64,000 nt of DNA from Calditrichia bacterium (GTDB lineage Bacteria > Calditrichota > Calditrichia > Calditrichales > J004): NCBI GenBank assembly GCA_020635035.1, contig JACKAO010000001.1, forward strand, positions 490,899 through 554,898, given 5' to 3'. A program made the position numbers and the translations under genes. This document shows, one piece after another, positions 46,289 to 54,510 of the stretch (its first letter is position 1; each line of letters starts with the position of its first letter). The notes below the pieces were generated by a model. That model was given only the letters and a program-made list of their open reading frames with translations, ran no database searches and had not been told where the DNA came from.

Positions 46289-46741
46289 TTACCATTGCAA
46301 CTTAACTTTGGCTTCTAAAATATCTTTACGCTGAACAATAAAACCATGTCCCTTACTATCTTCTAAGCTTAGTGTATCACTATCAAAGCTTTTCAAAGTG
46401 CCGACCATTTTTTTTACAGAGTCTTCGTGAGATATTTTAACATCTAAATTTTTATTTATGTTCTTTTTAAACTGAAAATCTTCTTTTAAAGGACGATCCA
46501 GGCCCGGTGATGAAACATCCAGTCTATACTTGACAGGAAAATCATCATTAAAATCAATTTCATCCTGAATTGCCCTGGATAGCTTTTCACATTCTCCTAA
46601 CGTTATCCCATCTTCCTTGTCTGCAAAGACCAGAAAAAGTGGATTGTTTTTGTCACCTTTAATTTCCAGATCAACCAGGTATAGTCCCATTTCTAAACAT
46701 CTGTCACTGACTATTTTGTTAAGTTGATCTTCGCGATTCAT
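46289..46741 (-). CDS. rimP: Ribosome maturation factor RimP
   Basis: 30S maturation factor, 150 residues from MNREDQLNKIVSD. Diagnostic segments are GITLGECEKLSRAIQDEID and YRLDVSSPGLDRPLK (the SSPG motif of the family). ATG 46741 is preceded by GGAG. A longer frame from 46780 would run through the leader hairpin (46763-46782) and is rejected. It is the first gene of rimP-nusA-infB-DUF503-rbfA-truB-ribF-rpsO-pnp. The leader holds a terminator-like hairpin. Confidence 0.94.
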   Translation of the reverse strand: MNREDQLNKIVSDRCLEMGLYLVDLEIKGDKNNPLFLVFADKEDGITLGECEKLSRAIQDEIDFNDDFPVKYRLDVSSPGLDRPLKEDFQFKKNINKNLDVKISHEDSVKKMVGTLKSFDSDTLSLEDSKGHGFIVQRKDILEAKVKLQW

Positions 46742-46757
46742 AAACACTCCATATAAC

Positions 46758-46782
46758 AAAAAAAGTGGGCAGAAACCCACTT
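46758..46782 (-). promoter_or_regulatory. Terminator-like hairpin in the rimP-nusA-infB leader (possible attenuator)
   Basis: On the minus strand a 7-bp stem AAGTGGG/CCCACTT (46763-46769 with 46776-46782) has a 6-base loop and is followed by about seven T (46758-46764 region). It ends about 16 bases before the rimP start codon. Because a promoter appears to lie between it and sodA, it would act in the leader of the translation operon rather than only as a second sodA terminator. Confidence 0.55.
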
Positions 46783-46795
46783 CAAACAGTTGACA

Positions 46796-46824
46796 AATTT
46801 AAGGTTAGTAATTTCAATTTGCAA
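46796..46824 (-). promoter_or_regulatory. Predicted promoter of the rimP-nusA-infB operon
   Basis: On the minus strand TTGCAA (46819-46824) and TAAATT (46796-46801) are 17 bases apart. Reading on gives TAAATTTG, an exact match to the TAnnTTTG motif of Bacteroidota primary-sigma promoters, with TTTG in the -33 region. The transcript would start near 46788, giving a leader of about 47 bases that contains the hairpin at 46763-46782. Confidence 0.5.
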
Positions 46825-46848
46825 ATATTACTGAAGTTAATAACCAAC

Positions 46849-46870
46849 AAAAAAGCCCACCGAAGTGAGC
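46849..46870 (-). terminator. Rho-independent terminator of sodA
   Basis: On the minus strand a 6-bp stem GCTCAC/GTGGGC (one T-G pair) is capped by the stable tetraloop TTCG and followed by six T. It lies about 11 bases after the sodA stop. A T-run on the other side may let it work in both directions. Confidence 0.8.
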
Positions 46871-46880
46871 ATTTTTTAAA

Positions 46881-47504
46881 TTATTTTGCTTTTTTATAAT
46901 TTTCTGAAACAGCGTCCCAGTTTACAACATTAAAAAATGCTTTTAAATAATCCGGACGTCTGTTTTGATAATTCAGATAATACGCGTGTTCCCAAACATC
47001 CACACCAAGAATTGGTGTTCCTTTCACTTCAGCGACATCCATCAAAGGATTGTCCTGGTTAGGAGTAGAACAAACTTGTAAATCACCGGATTTATTAACA
47101 ATAAGCCATGCCCAGCCTGAACCAAAGCGGCTTCCGCCTGCTGCAGCAAAAGCAGTCTTAAATTCATCAAATGAACCGAATGTTTTATTAATTGCATCTG
47201 CCAGTTCTCCGGAAGGATTTCCACCGGCATTAGAACCCATTACTTTCCAGAAAAATGAATGATTCCAGTGGCCACCGCCATTATTTCTTACAGCATTTTG
47301 AATTCCTGCAGGAAGCGCCGAAACACCGGCAACAAGCTCTTCAATTGTTTTATTTTGTAAGTTGTTATGGCCTTCTAAAGCAGCATTTAAGTTATTTACA
47401 TATGCTGCATGGTGTTTACCATGATGGATTTCCATAGTACGTGTATCAATATGTGGTTCCAGCGCATCGTGAGCATATGGTAAATCAGGTAATGAAAAAG
47501 GCAT
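46881..47504 (-). CDS. sodA: Superoxide dismutase, Mn type
   Basis: Converts superoxide to hydrogen peroxide and oxygen. The 207-residue protein has all four metal ligands: His27 (EIHHGKHH), His in GGGHWNHSFFW, and Asp and His in DVWEHAYY. GGGHWNH (Gly at the position that discriminates Fe from Mn) together with Gln in PNQDNPLM points to a manganese enzyme, although cambialistic use is possible. There is no signal peptide, so it is cytoplasmic. A single-gene unit with its own terminator, upstream of the rimP operon. Confidence 0.96.
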   Translation of the reverse strand: MPFSLPDLPYAHDALEPHIDTRTMEIHHGKHHAAYVNNLNAALEGHNNLQNKTIEELVAGVSALPAGIQNAVRNNGGGHWNHSFFWKVMGSNAGGNPSGELADAINKTFGSFDEFKTAFAAAGGSRFGSGWAWLIVNKSGDLQVCSTPNQDNPLMDVAEVKGTPILGVDVWEHAYYLNYQNRRPDYLKAFFNVVNWDAVSENYKKAK

Positions 47505-47644
47505 GATATAATCTCCTGTTATTTTGTTATTTGAAATATAAGCTAAAATTTTCCTGTAAATTTTTCATATTTTTTAACATGAAAACTGTTTAAAAAATTC
47601 CAGTTTTTACTTTAATTCGAATTAGAAAACTCTCATAAATATAA

Positions 47645-48157
47645 TTAGTTAAATACCGTCTCCTGTGAGTTTAATAAGGAGTTTTTAAAGAATTCGTTTA
47701 AGTGTTCTAAATTTTCAATTTGCAAAGTGAAAACAATATTCCCTTTTTTATCTCCGTTTTTCAAACCAGCATCTTCAATTATAACAGTATCTCCTGTCTT
47801 GGAATTTGGTGCGATTCTAAAAGCTAATATTTTCCCATCCGGACCAGGTATTTTTTTTACCGCACCCATCAGAGCTTCAGCAGGAGTAATTACATATATT
47901 GCGTTTATATCCAACCCATTTAGTTTATATAACGGATGATCTATTATTTTTAATTTAATAAATGCATCACCCATATTTTGCCCATCATCCGAAACATTGC
48001 CTAATCTTTTTAAACGTAATACATGGCCATCGGGGGTCCCGGGTTTAAGAAATACTTTTACAATTTCTCCATTGGGAATCTGTATTGTGAAATATGCACC
48101 ACAGTAAGCCTGTTGTAGTGTGATATTCTTATGAAAACTAATATTTAAATTCTCCAT
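47645..48157 (-). CDS. Stand-alone DnaJ C-terminal substrate-binding domain protein
   Basis: 170 residues that correspond only to the two C-terminal beta domains of DnaJ/Hsp40: CTD I (ITLQQAYCGAYFTIQIPNGE, LKPGTPDGHVLRLKRLGN, DAFIKLKIIDHPLYKLNGLD) and CTD II (ITPAEALMGAVKKIPGPDGK, LAFRIAPNSKTGDTVII). The J domain with HPD, the Gly/Phe linker and the zinc-finger repeats are all absent. The upstream 203 bases hold no J domain either. AAGGTG precedes the ATG. It may be a client-binding holdase or a domain that pairs with a separate J protein; the role is inferred. Confidence 0.82.
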   Translation of the reverse strand: MENLNISFHKNITLQQAYCGAYFTIQIPNGEIVKVFLKPGTPDGHVLRLKRLGNVSDDGQNMGDAFIKLKIIDHPLYKLNGLDINAIYVITPAEALMGAVKKIPGPDGKILAFRIAPNSKTGDTVIIEDAGLKNGDKKGNIVFTLQIENLEHLNEFFKNSLLNSQETVFN

Positions 48158-48360
48158 TCAGGCACCTTGTTTATTAAACCTGATTGTATATTCAACAAAC
48201 AATATGCCAATAAAGTTCAAAACCATTCAAGTAGTTTATAAACAAATATTTAGATGAGTGAGTTTGCATTAAGCTATCGGGAACTGATATGAAATTCTGT
48301 CTCATAAACTCATTTAGTGGTCTATTTTGTCAGAAACAGAAGTAATCAATGACAATAATT

Positions 48361-49272
48361 TTATTTTAGCTTGGCAGTAATTCTATCTTTAACACCTTCT
48401 ATTTTCGTCAATTCAGTGGTAATATGGCCTACAAGTACTTCACTTGTCATTTGCACCGGAATTTTTTTATCATCATCAGTTAACCAAATTACCAGATTGC
48501 CTTTTTTCATAAACAAGCCTTCTCCCTGGATAATTGGTTCTACAACAATACAGCGAAATTTCCCGGCTTCCACTTCAATGGTTTCTTTTCGATGAACTTT
48601 AACTTCAAGATTGTACACTTTTTTCTTTTCATGATTTGAAAGGAAAACAGATTTTCCAACTTCCAGTTTTTGCCTGCGGATATAATAAAAGGATGACAGA
48701 ATGTCCTGAACATATGGCGGCACAGTTACTTCATACTTGTTTCTTTTACGAATTTTATCATCATCATAGCGAATAAACTCAACCTTTGCTAAAGAATCTT
48801 CAGGAAAATAATCCGTGAATAAATCAGCTTCATAGCCCCCTTCCCGCAGTTTCTTTTCAAAACGGTAAGGATAGAATTTTTTATGGTTAACATACGAATT
48901 CACTTCATCGCGCACTTTATAAATCCAACTAAAAGTACTCGAGCTGCGAGCCGTAGTTTGTAAATGGTATATTGGTCTTTCGTTTTTATCCTTCGTCTCA
49001 AATACTTTCATTTTTGCGGAACCGGCAACAATAAATCCATATCGTATATCAAAAGACAGGACTTCACCGTTTTCAAATGCATTTGGCAGTGCAATTGTGT
49101 CAGAAACAAAAGTCTTTTTAAACGCGGGTTCAATTCCGTTAATATTAAACAAATTGTTGATTTCAGATATTGAATCCGCGTCGTTTACAAGTGAATCTGA
49201 AGAATTCGTCCCGCTTATTAATAAAAATGCACATATCAGCAACAGGCTGATCTGAGAGATAAAAGTAGACAT
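48361..49272 (-). CDS. Exported DUF3108 protein
   Basis: 303-residue protein with a signal peptide (about 1-22; LLLICAFLLISG) and the DUF3108 fold. Typical segments are the opening FENGEVLSFDIRYGFIVAGSAKM, YHLQTTARSSSTFSWIYKVRD, and the late ETIEVEAGKFRCIVVEPIIQGEGLF. Family members are periplasmic or outer-membrane-associated beta-rich proteins of unknown function. It is 43 bases downstream of the ABC transporter, which suggests shared transcription and an envelope role. Confidence 0.85.
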   Translation of the reverse strand: MSTFISQISLLLICAFLLISGTNSSDSLVNDADSISEINNLFNINGIEPAFKKTFVSDTIALPNAFENGEVLSFDIRYGFIVAGSAKMKVFETKDKNERPIYHLQTTARSSSTFSWIYKVRDEVNSYVNHKKFYPYRFEKKLREGGYEADLFTDYFPEDSLAKVEFIRYDDDKIRKRNKYEVTVPPYVQDILSSFYYIRRQKLEVGKSVFLSNHEKKKVYNLEVKVHRKETIEVEAGKFRCIVVEPIIQGEGLFMKKGNLVIWLTDDDKKIPVQMTSEVLVGHITTELTKIEGVKDRITAKLK

Positions 49273-49315
49273 TTAAAATCCAGTATTATTTGATCTAAAA
49301 ATTATTTCAGACTTA

Positions 49316-51184
49316 TCAGGCATCGATCATCTGACTTTTCGACAATTTTCGATAGGTTTTACTCTTTTCCAAAAGCTCGTTATGAGTACCAATGGCTTCG
49401 ATGATCCCATTATTCAGAACAACAATTTTTGTTGCACTCGTTATTGTTGATAATCTGTGTGCAATTACGAGTACCGTTCTGCTTTTCAGCAAATTATCAA
49501 TGGCATCCTGAACCAATCTTTCCGATTCGGTATCCAATGCTGATGTTGCTTCATCCAGAATAAGAATAGGTGGATTTTTTAATATTGCACGGGCGATAGA
49601 CAAACGTTGTTTTTGCCCACCGGAAAGTCGTGTTCCTTTTTCACCTATGTGTGTATCCAGCCCCTTTTCTGTCTTTTCAATAAATTCCCAGGCATTGGCA
49701 ACCTTTGCAGCTTCAATAATGTCTGCTTCACTAACATTTTCCATGCCATAAGCGATATTTGTACGAATTGTATCATTAAACAGGATTGTATCCTGGGTTA
49801 CAATACTCATTTGGTTACGCAGTGAATGAAGCGTAAGAGCCGTGATATTAATTCCATCAAGGGTAATTAAACCGCTTTCAATATCATAAAAACGCGGCAA
49901 TAAATTAACAATAGTTGTTTTACCTGATCCGCTTGGACCGACAAATGCAACCATTTCTCCCTTGTTTATTTCCAGGGAAATATTTTTTAATACAATTGGA
50001 TCTTCTTTAGAATAGCGGAAATTAACTCCCTGATATTTTATTGAATCACTAAATGTTGCAATTTCAATAGCATCTTTCTTCTCGTATACTTCTTCGGTTT
50101 CGTCAAGAATCTGAAAAATACGCTCTGCAGCTGCAAATCCTGATTGTAGGACATTGTTAATATCTGATAAATCTTTGATAGGTTGAAACATAGTAAATAA
50201 AAACACCAGAAATCGAATAAAATCTTCGGCATTAATACCAGTTGACGCATATACAAGGTTTCCACCATACCATAAAAGAAACACCAGTACCATTACCAGC
50301 AGAACTTCGTTTATCGGAGATGTGGCAAACTTTAGCTTATTGGCACTAAATTGTCTTTTAAAATAGGTGTTATTTGTTTTATTAAATTTTTCAACTTCTT
50401 TTTGTTCATTAGTAAATGCTTTTACAATCCTTATGGCATTAACTGCTTCCTGAAACGTTGAAACGACATCAGCAATCTGGCGAAAAACCTTGCGGCTTCT
50501 CCTGCGCATCCCCTGCCCGATTTTAACAATCACAAAGGTACTTATTGGCACAACGATAAAAGTAATAAGTGAGAGCTGCCAGCTGATCATAAAAAGAATT
50601 GCAACATTTCCCAATATCTGAACAGGGGAAACAAACATCTTACCAAAACTATTCTGCAAAACATTACGTACAGCGTTAACATCATTAAATACAACTGAAG
50701 TCAGATCACCACTATGTCGTCTTTCAAGATAGGACAAAGGAAGACTCAGAATCTTCTGATGTAAACGGCTTCGAATATTTATGACAATATTAATCTGGAT
50801 AAAATTCAGAAGAACCTGTTTGATGTATAAAGTTATATTCTTAAAAAAGAATGAAAGAAATATAACCAGGCAAACCATCAGCAAAGTATCGTAACGGTTA
50901 TCCTGGATTATAACATCCTTAACTGCCTGATTTAATGTTTGATAGATTCCGGTTTTATGTTTTGTTTTTAACAACTCAGATGGTAAAGGAGAATCAGACT
51001 GCGGCTTTTGAACTTCTGATGATGATTGGACATACTCCGGTGAGAATATTTCCCTAATAAAATCCACTGACACCCAAAGCGAAATATTGTTAAACAACAC
51101 ATAGAATAAGGTAAGTATTAATGTAGTAACAATACCCTTCCAGTGTGGTTTTATAAACTGTAGTATTTTTATATATAGTTGCAT
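49316..51184 (-). CDS. MsbA-like ABC exporter (fused permease-ATPase)
   Basis: 622-residue half-transporter with six membrane segments in the N-terminal 340 residues and a C-terminal ATPase. The ATPase has Walker A GPSGSGKTTIVNLLPRF, signature LSGGQKQRLSIARAIL, Walker B LILDEATSALD and the switch His in VLVIAHRLSTI. It resembles lipid A/lipid-flippase (MsbA) and multidrug exporters. A long loop of about 40 residues follows the first membrane segment (about 50-90). Its place at the head of the glycan cluster suggests export of a lipid-linked glycan or lipid A-core. A drug-export role cannot be excluded. Confidence 0.87.
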   Translation of the reverse strand: MQLYIKILQFIKPHWKGIVTTLILTLFYVLFNNISLWVSVDFIREIFSPEYVQSSSEVQKPQSDSPLPSELLKTKHKTGIYQTLNQAVKDVIIQDNRYDTLLMVCLVIFLSFFFKNITLYIKQVLLNFIQINIVINIRSRLHQKILSLPLSYLERRHSGDLTSVVFNDVNAVRNVLQNSFGKMFVSPVQILGNVAILFMISWQLSLITFIVVPISTFVIVKIGQGMRRRSRKVFRQIADVVSTFQEAVNAIRIVKAFTNEQKEVEKFNKTNNTYFKRQFSANKLKFATSPINEVLLVMVLVFLLWYGGNLVYASTGINAEDFIRFLVFLFTMFQPIKDLSDINNVLQSGFAAAERIFQILDETEEVYEKKDAIEIATFSDSIKYQGVNFRYSKEDPIVLKNISLEINKGEMVAFVGPSGSGKTTIVNLLPRFYDIESGLITLDGINITALTLHSLRNQMSIVTQDTILFNDTIRTNIAYGMENVSEADIIEAAKVANAWEFIEKTEKGLDTHIGEKGTRLSGGQKQRLSIARAILKNPPILILDEATSALDTESERLVQDAIDNLLKSRTVLVIAHRLSTITSATKIVVLNNGIIEAIGTHNELLEKSKTYRKLSKSQMIDA

Positions 51185-51196
51185 AAAGACTTAAAG

Positions 51197-51958
51197 TTAT
51201 GAAGGAAAAGATTTAGTAAACATTTTCTCAGCTTTTTCCAGGTCTTCAATCGTATCAATTTCCCACCATTTATGTGAAGCCGTAACCAGACCATAAAAAT
51301 CATGCCCTTCATCAACGGCTTCTTTTATGATTTGTTCATAGTAGGAATGGACATTCTCACCGGCAATATGTTTTCTTAGCTTCTCCAGCAGATAATTTTC
51401 AACAAAGTTTTTACTTAATTTATAGAAGTTCAGTGTCTTATAAGCATCAGAAAAATCGAAATTCTCACCCTGGTCTTTGTTGAGGTACATCTTTAACACA
51501 TGATTATTTTCATCAAAACGAACAACTGTTCCATTCATTGCTGTTGTATATTTATCAATTAGAATGATATCATTCTCATCTTTGGCAAGGAATTCATAAA
51601 CAATCTTATTTTCACAAAACACGTCTGCTTCAAACAAATAAAATCCTTCGGACATATATTTTTCAGCCAGATACAGGGAATAAATATTATTTGTTTTGTC
51701 AAAAATTTCATTTTCAATAAAAATAAATTCAGATTCAGCGCCGAAGTTCTCCAGAATATGGCTTTTCAGCTTATCCGCCAGATAACCGACAACCACAACA
51801 ATGCGTTCTATTTTATTTGCAACAAGTTGACGGATCAGATTTTTGATAATGGAAATGTTATTGACTTCTGTCATAGGTTTTGGTTGTTCCAGGCTTAATT
51901 CTTTTAGACGACTTCCGCGTCCTGCAGCCAGGATTATAGCAGTATTTTTCATTGGCAT
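51197..51958 (-). CDS. LicC-like sugar/choline-phosphate nucleotidyltransferase
   Basis: 253-residue NTP-transferase fold protein. The N-terminal IILAAGRGSRLKELSLEQPK is the nucleotide-binding loop, with the PKPM motif and Lys. FEADVFCENKIVYEFL corresponds to the metal site, and a C-terminal HKWWEIDTIEDLEKAEKMF closes the substrate pocket, as in LicC-type CTP:phosphocholine cytidylyltransferases. With a LicD gene 2 kb away, activation of phosphocholine or a similar phospho-alcohol is a reasonable inference, but sugar-1-phosphate is possible. ATG 51952 (MKNTAI) is an alternative start. Confidence 0.8.
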   Translation of the reverse strand: MPMKNTAIILAAGRGSRLKELSLEQPKPMTEVNNISIIKNLIRQLVANKIERIVVVVGYLADKLKSHILENFGAESEFIFIENEIFDKTNNIYSLYLAEKYMSEGFYLFEADVFCENKIVYEFLAKDENDIILIDKYTTAMNGTVVRFDENNHVLKMYLNKDQGENFDFSDAYKTLNFYKLSKNFVENYLLEKLRKHIAGENVHSYYEQIIKEAVDEGHDFYGLVTASHKWWEIDTIEDLEKAEKMFTKSFPS

Positions 51959-51963
51959 TTTGG

Positions 51964-53049
51964 CTACCTTCGATTTAAAAGTTCGAGCGTTTTTTCTTTA
52001 ACTCTTACAGCTGCATTTCCATCAGTAAAAGAAAATATATAATTTTTATCTTTTTCAATATTTTTTTTACGTGCCGGGGAAGGATTCAACGCCTGTTCGA
52101 TTGCATCCTGCAGCTGCTCTGCATCTGATATATGCACAAAAGAATCCTTCAGCCAATCCGAACTTCGGTCTTCCAATAGTGGCTGCCCGTCACTGTGTTT
52201 TAGTGCATCATCTTCCAGGTCTACAATTATACCACAGCGTCCCAGTGATAGAAATTCATTAATCACGCTGGAACCGTCGCTGATCATGGTATCTGCCACA
52301 AACATGTAAGGCATTATATCGTGGCTGCTTTCTGCTACCAGGCGCATGTAAGGGAAGCGTGTTTGCAGTTTTTCAAACAGCTCATGCTGGCTGTGTGGTG
52401 CATATTTTCCGTTCCAGCTGTAAGGATGCAGCTTAACGATCACATTATATTGTTCAGCTAAGCGGCAAATCTGCTCACCGATCATAAATATCGATGTCGG
52501 TTTGTAAGATGGTGCATACAGGATTGTTTTCTTAGCCGGATCAAGATTGTATTTTTTAACGAGTTCATCCTTATCAAAATGACCGTTAAAAAACACATCC
52601 AGTTTTGGCAGACCTACATCGTAGATTTTTTCGATTTTATCCAACCCATACTTTTTAAATTTCTCTACACGGTAAGGTCCTTCAAGGAAACAAATATACT
52701 GTGTATCAGGCTGTTTTAAAAAATGACGGTAGCGCAAGGTTTTAATCCCCGGACCGTGATCTACATTGCACAATAATGCATCACCAAACCGATGGGGATT
52801 CTTAATCTGGGCACCACAAAAAACAGCATCAAAGCCTTTTTCTTCGCGTGTAACCTGATAGCCCTGGTCAACGAATTTTTTCTCTATTTTGCCACGTTGT
52901 GAAACAAGAAAGATTTTAAAATAACGCTTACTGTTTTTATCTATATTAATAAAAAGCTCAATCTCTTCGTTAGTGGCAAAAGCATCATAAACCGGTTTCA
53001 GACTAGGCCAGTAATATTCCTGGGCAAGATAAAAAAGAATTTTTAACAT
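51964..53049 (-). CDS. CDP-glycerol glycerophosphotransferase-like protein (first copy)
   Basis: 361-residue member of the glycerophosphotransferase (Tag/Tar polymerase) family. It shows KKTILYAPSYKPTSIFMIGE, VKLHPYSWNGKYAPHSQHEL and MISDGSSVINEFLSLGRCG, the last corresponding to the conserved SD.SS...E segment of the nucleotide-binding C-terminal domain. Members transfer glycerol-phosphate or other polyol-phosphate units to glycan chains. The ATG directly follows the stop of the sulfotransferase gene (TGAATG), so translation is coupled. No membrane segment is visible; it probably works on the cytoplasmic face. Confidence 0.82.
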   Translation of the reverse strand: MLKILFYLAQEYYWPSLKPVYDAFATNEEIELFINIDKNSKRYFKIFLVSQRGKIEKKFVDQGYQVTREEKGFDAVFCGAQIKNPHRFGDALLCNVDHGPGIKTLRYRHFLKQPDTQYICFLEGPYRVEKFKKYGLDKIEKIYDVGLPKLDVFFNGHFDKDELVKKYNLDPAKKTILYAPSYKPTSIFMIGEQICRLAEQYNVIVKLHPYSWNGKYAPHSQHELFEKLQTRFPYMRLVAESSHDIMPYMFVADTMISDGSSVINEFLSLGRCGIIVDLEDDALKHSDGQPLLEDRSSDWLKDSFVHISDAEQLQDAIEQALNPSPARKKNIEKDKNYIFSFTDGNAAVRVKEKTLELLNRR

Positions 53050-53889
53050 TCACACCCCTTTTAGTCCCCCCTTGGCAAGGGGGGAAACAGGGGGGTAACT
53101 TCCGTACCCGAGTCTTTCTAATAAAGCTACGGCCTGCTCATTTGCCATAAATTCTTCAATCCGTTTCGCATGTTCAGGTTTTTTCCAGCGTGCGATTGAT
53201 TTTGAATATAGATTCTGGACGGGGCTATCCCAATGCTTACTTTTTTTAACGTTGGTACGTTCAATCCAATGGTCCAGATCATTTGGAACGGGTTCATTCA
53301 AAAAGGCATAAACTTTATGCATCGTTTTTTCAAACTCCAGTACGAAATCTTCATAACGTACATTCAGAACCTGCGGGTGACCTTCAAAACTCAGACCATA
53401 TTCAACTTCCTTTACCCAACGCTCCACAGGAACCCAATACTCATCCGGATTATGCCGCGGATGTTTTGATGTCACAACATCACGACCATCACGGATAACA
53501 TGAATCAGCTGGACATTCTCACCCATATAATCCAGAATTTTATGAAAAGAAATAAGATGCTTTGGCGTTTTTTCCAGCCAGCGCGATGGTCCTTTTGGAA
53601 CACGATTATATAAAAATTCACGGTATAAACGATCCATGCGGACTGGTTTATAATGAATTGTATCCGAGCCGTTTTTTCTATATTCTTCCCAACGATCAAA
53701 AGTATACGTTTGATTAGGAATAGCAAAGATATCCGGGTGTGCCCCGAGAATTGAAAGCAGGATGGTAGTACCTGATCTGGGACATGCTCCAATGACAATC
53801 GGGATACCGCTGAATTGGCGCTTTTCAATCCTGCGGCCTAATTTTATTATTAATGGATTAAGAATCCTGGCGAGTTTGTTTTGCTTCAT
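53050..53889 (-). CDS. Sulfotransferase with a repeat-derived C-terminal tail
   Basis: 279-residue PAPS-dependent sulfotransferase. The 5'-phosphosulfate loop is GACPRSGTTILLSILGAHPD (residues 34-53) and the 3'-phosphate site VIRDGRDVVTSKH. It probably adds sulfate to a hydroxyl of the surface glycan. The natural C-terminus is likely near ERLGYGSY. The final residues PPVSPLAKGGLKGV are encoded by a GC-rich palindromic repeat that runs to the stop codon. The next gene starts immediately after the TGA. Confidence 0.85.
   Translation of the reverse strand: MKQNKLARILNPLIIKLGRRIEKRQFSGIPIVIGACPRSGTTILLSILGAHPDIFAIPNQTYTFDRWEEYRKNGSDTIHYKPVRMDRLYREFLYNRVPKGPSRWLEKTPKHLISFHKILDYMGENVQLIHVIRDGRDVVTSKHPRHNPDEYWVPVERWVKEVEYGLSFEGHPQVLNVRYEDFVLEFEKTMHKVYAFLNEPVPNDLDHWIERTNVKKSKHWDSPVQNLYSKSIARWKKPEHAKRIEEFMANEQAVALLERLGYGSYPPVSPLAKGGLKGV
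53053..53096. repeat. GC-rich palindromic repeat (REP-like) inside the end of the sulfotransferase gene
   Basis: The core is a 19-base palindrome of CCCCCCTTG (53066-53074) and CAAGGGGGG (53076-53084) around one base, with further C and G runs on both sides. Its composition contrasts sharply with the AT-rich surroundings. The element codes in frame for the tail PPVSPLAKGGLKGV. Similar C-run/G-run palindromes recur in many environmental genomes; only this copy is in the window. Confidence 0.7.
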
Positions 53890-53898
53890 TGTTTGAAT

Positions 53899-54507
53899 TT
53901 ATTCATCCTGATATATTTCCCGTACACAATTATCACCCGTTCTGAAGTTCCAGTCCTTTACCGGGGTACGCCAATCTCCATAGCAATATTCCAGGAATCC
54001 TTCATACTCTTTCGGTGCCATAAATTTTTTACCTTCAAACTCTATCTGAGTATGTTCATCGTAATACTTTTTTGGTACCGATTTTAAAACCGGGCTTTTT
54101 GTGGAAACCGTCCAGTAATAATCCCCGTCAATCGGTTTTTTTATAAAGATATCAAGCAGACTGTGTTCTTTAAAAAAAAAGAAACGGGTGGTTTGTATTT
54201 TTAAAATTCTAAGGGTTCCTTTCGTGAATGGACCGGTATCTTTTTTGTAACGACGGACACGTGTCCGATATCCTGCCAGCCAAAGCTGCCAGCGTACACC
54301 AAGTAGTTTTTCACCATATTGTTCTGTTATAGTGATATCCATATCATTATCCCAAGGCAGCAGCCGGTTTTCGCGCACAATACCCAGCAAAGTTCCTGCT
54401 TCCAACACATAAGGGATATTATTTTTTTCAAGAACTGCCGATACTTTCTTTAGCATTTTTACAGCTTTATCGGCGATTTTACCTGTAAGTTTTATACTTC
54501 CGGCCAT
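53899..54507 (-). CDS. LicD family phosphotransferase
   Basis: 202-residue LicD protein, a family that transfers phosphocholine or similar phospho-alcohols from CDP carriers to glycans. The signature PYVLEAGTLLGIVRENRLLP and WDNDMDI with the catalytic Asp residues is intact (about residues 33-58). The C-terminal PKEYEGFLEYCYGDWRTPVK is also typical. It lies 3 bases after the upstream glycerophosphotransferase-like gene. Together with the LicC-like enzyme at 51197-51958 it suggests phosphocholine-type decoration of the surface glycan (inference). Confidence 0.9.
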   Translation of the reverse strand: MAGSIKLTGKIADKAVKMLKKVSAVLEKNNIPYVLEAGTLLGIVRENRLLPWDNDMDITITEQYGEKLLGVRWQLWLAGYRTRVRRYKKDTGPFTKGTLRILKIQTTRFFFFKEHSLLDIFIKKPIDGDYYWTVSTKSPVLKSVPKKYYDEHTQIEFEGKKFMAPKEYEGFLEYCYGDWRTPVKDWNFRTGDNCVREIYQDE

Positions 54508-54510
54508 ATA

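Noticed and set aside
48158..48360. 203-base gap checked for an ncRNA, tRNA or a lost J domain
   Set aside because: No cloverleaf, no stable long hairpin, and no J-domain coding in any frame; only AT-rich spacer seen.
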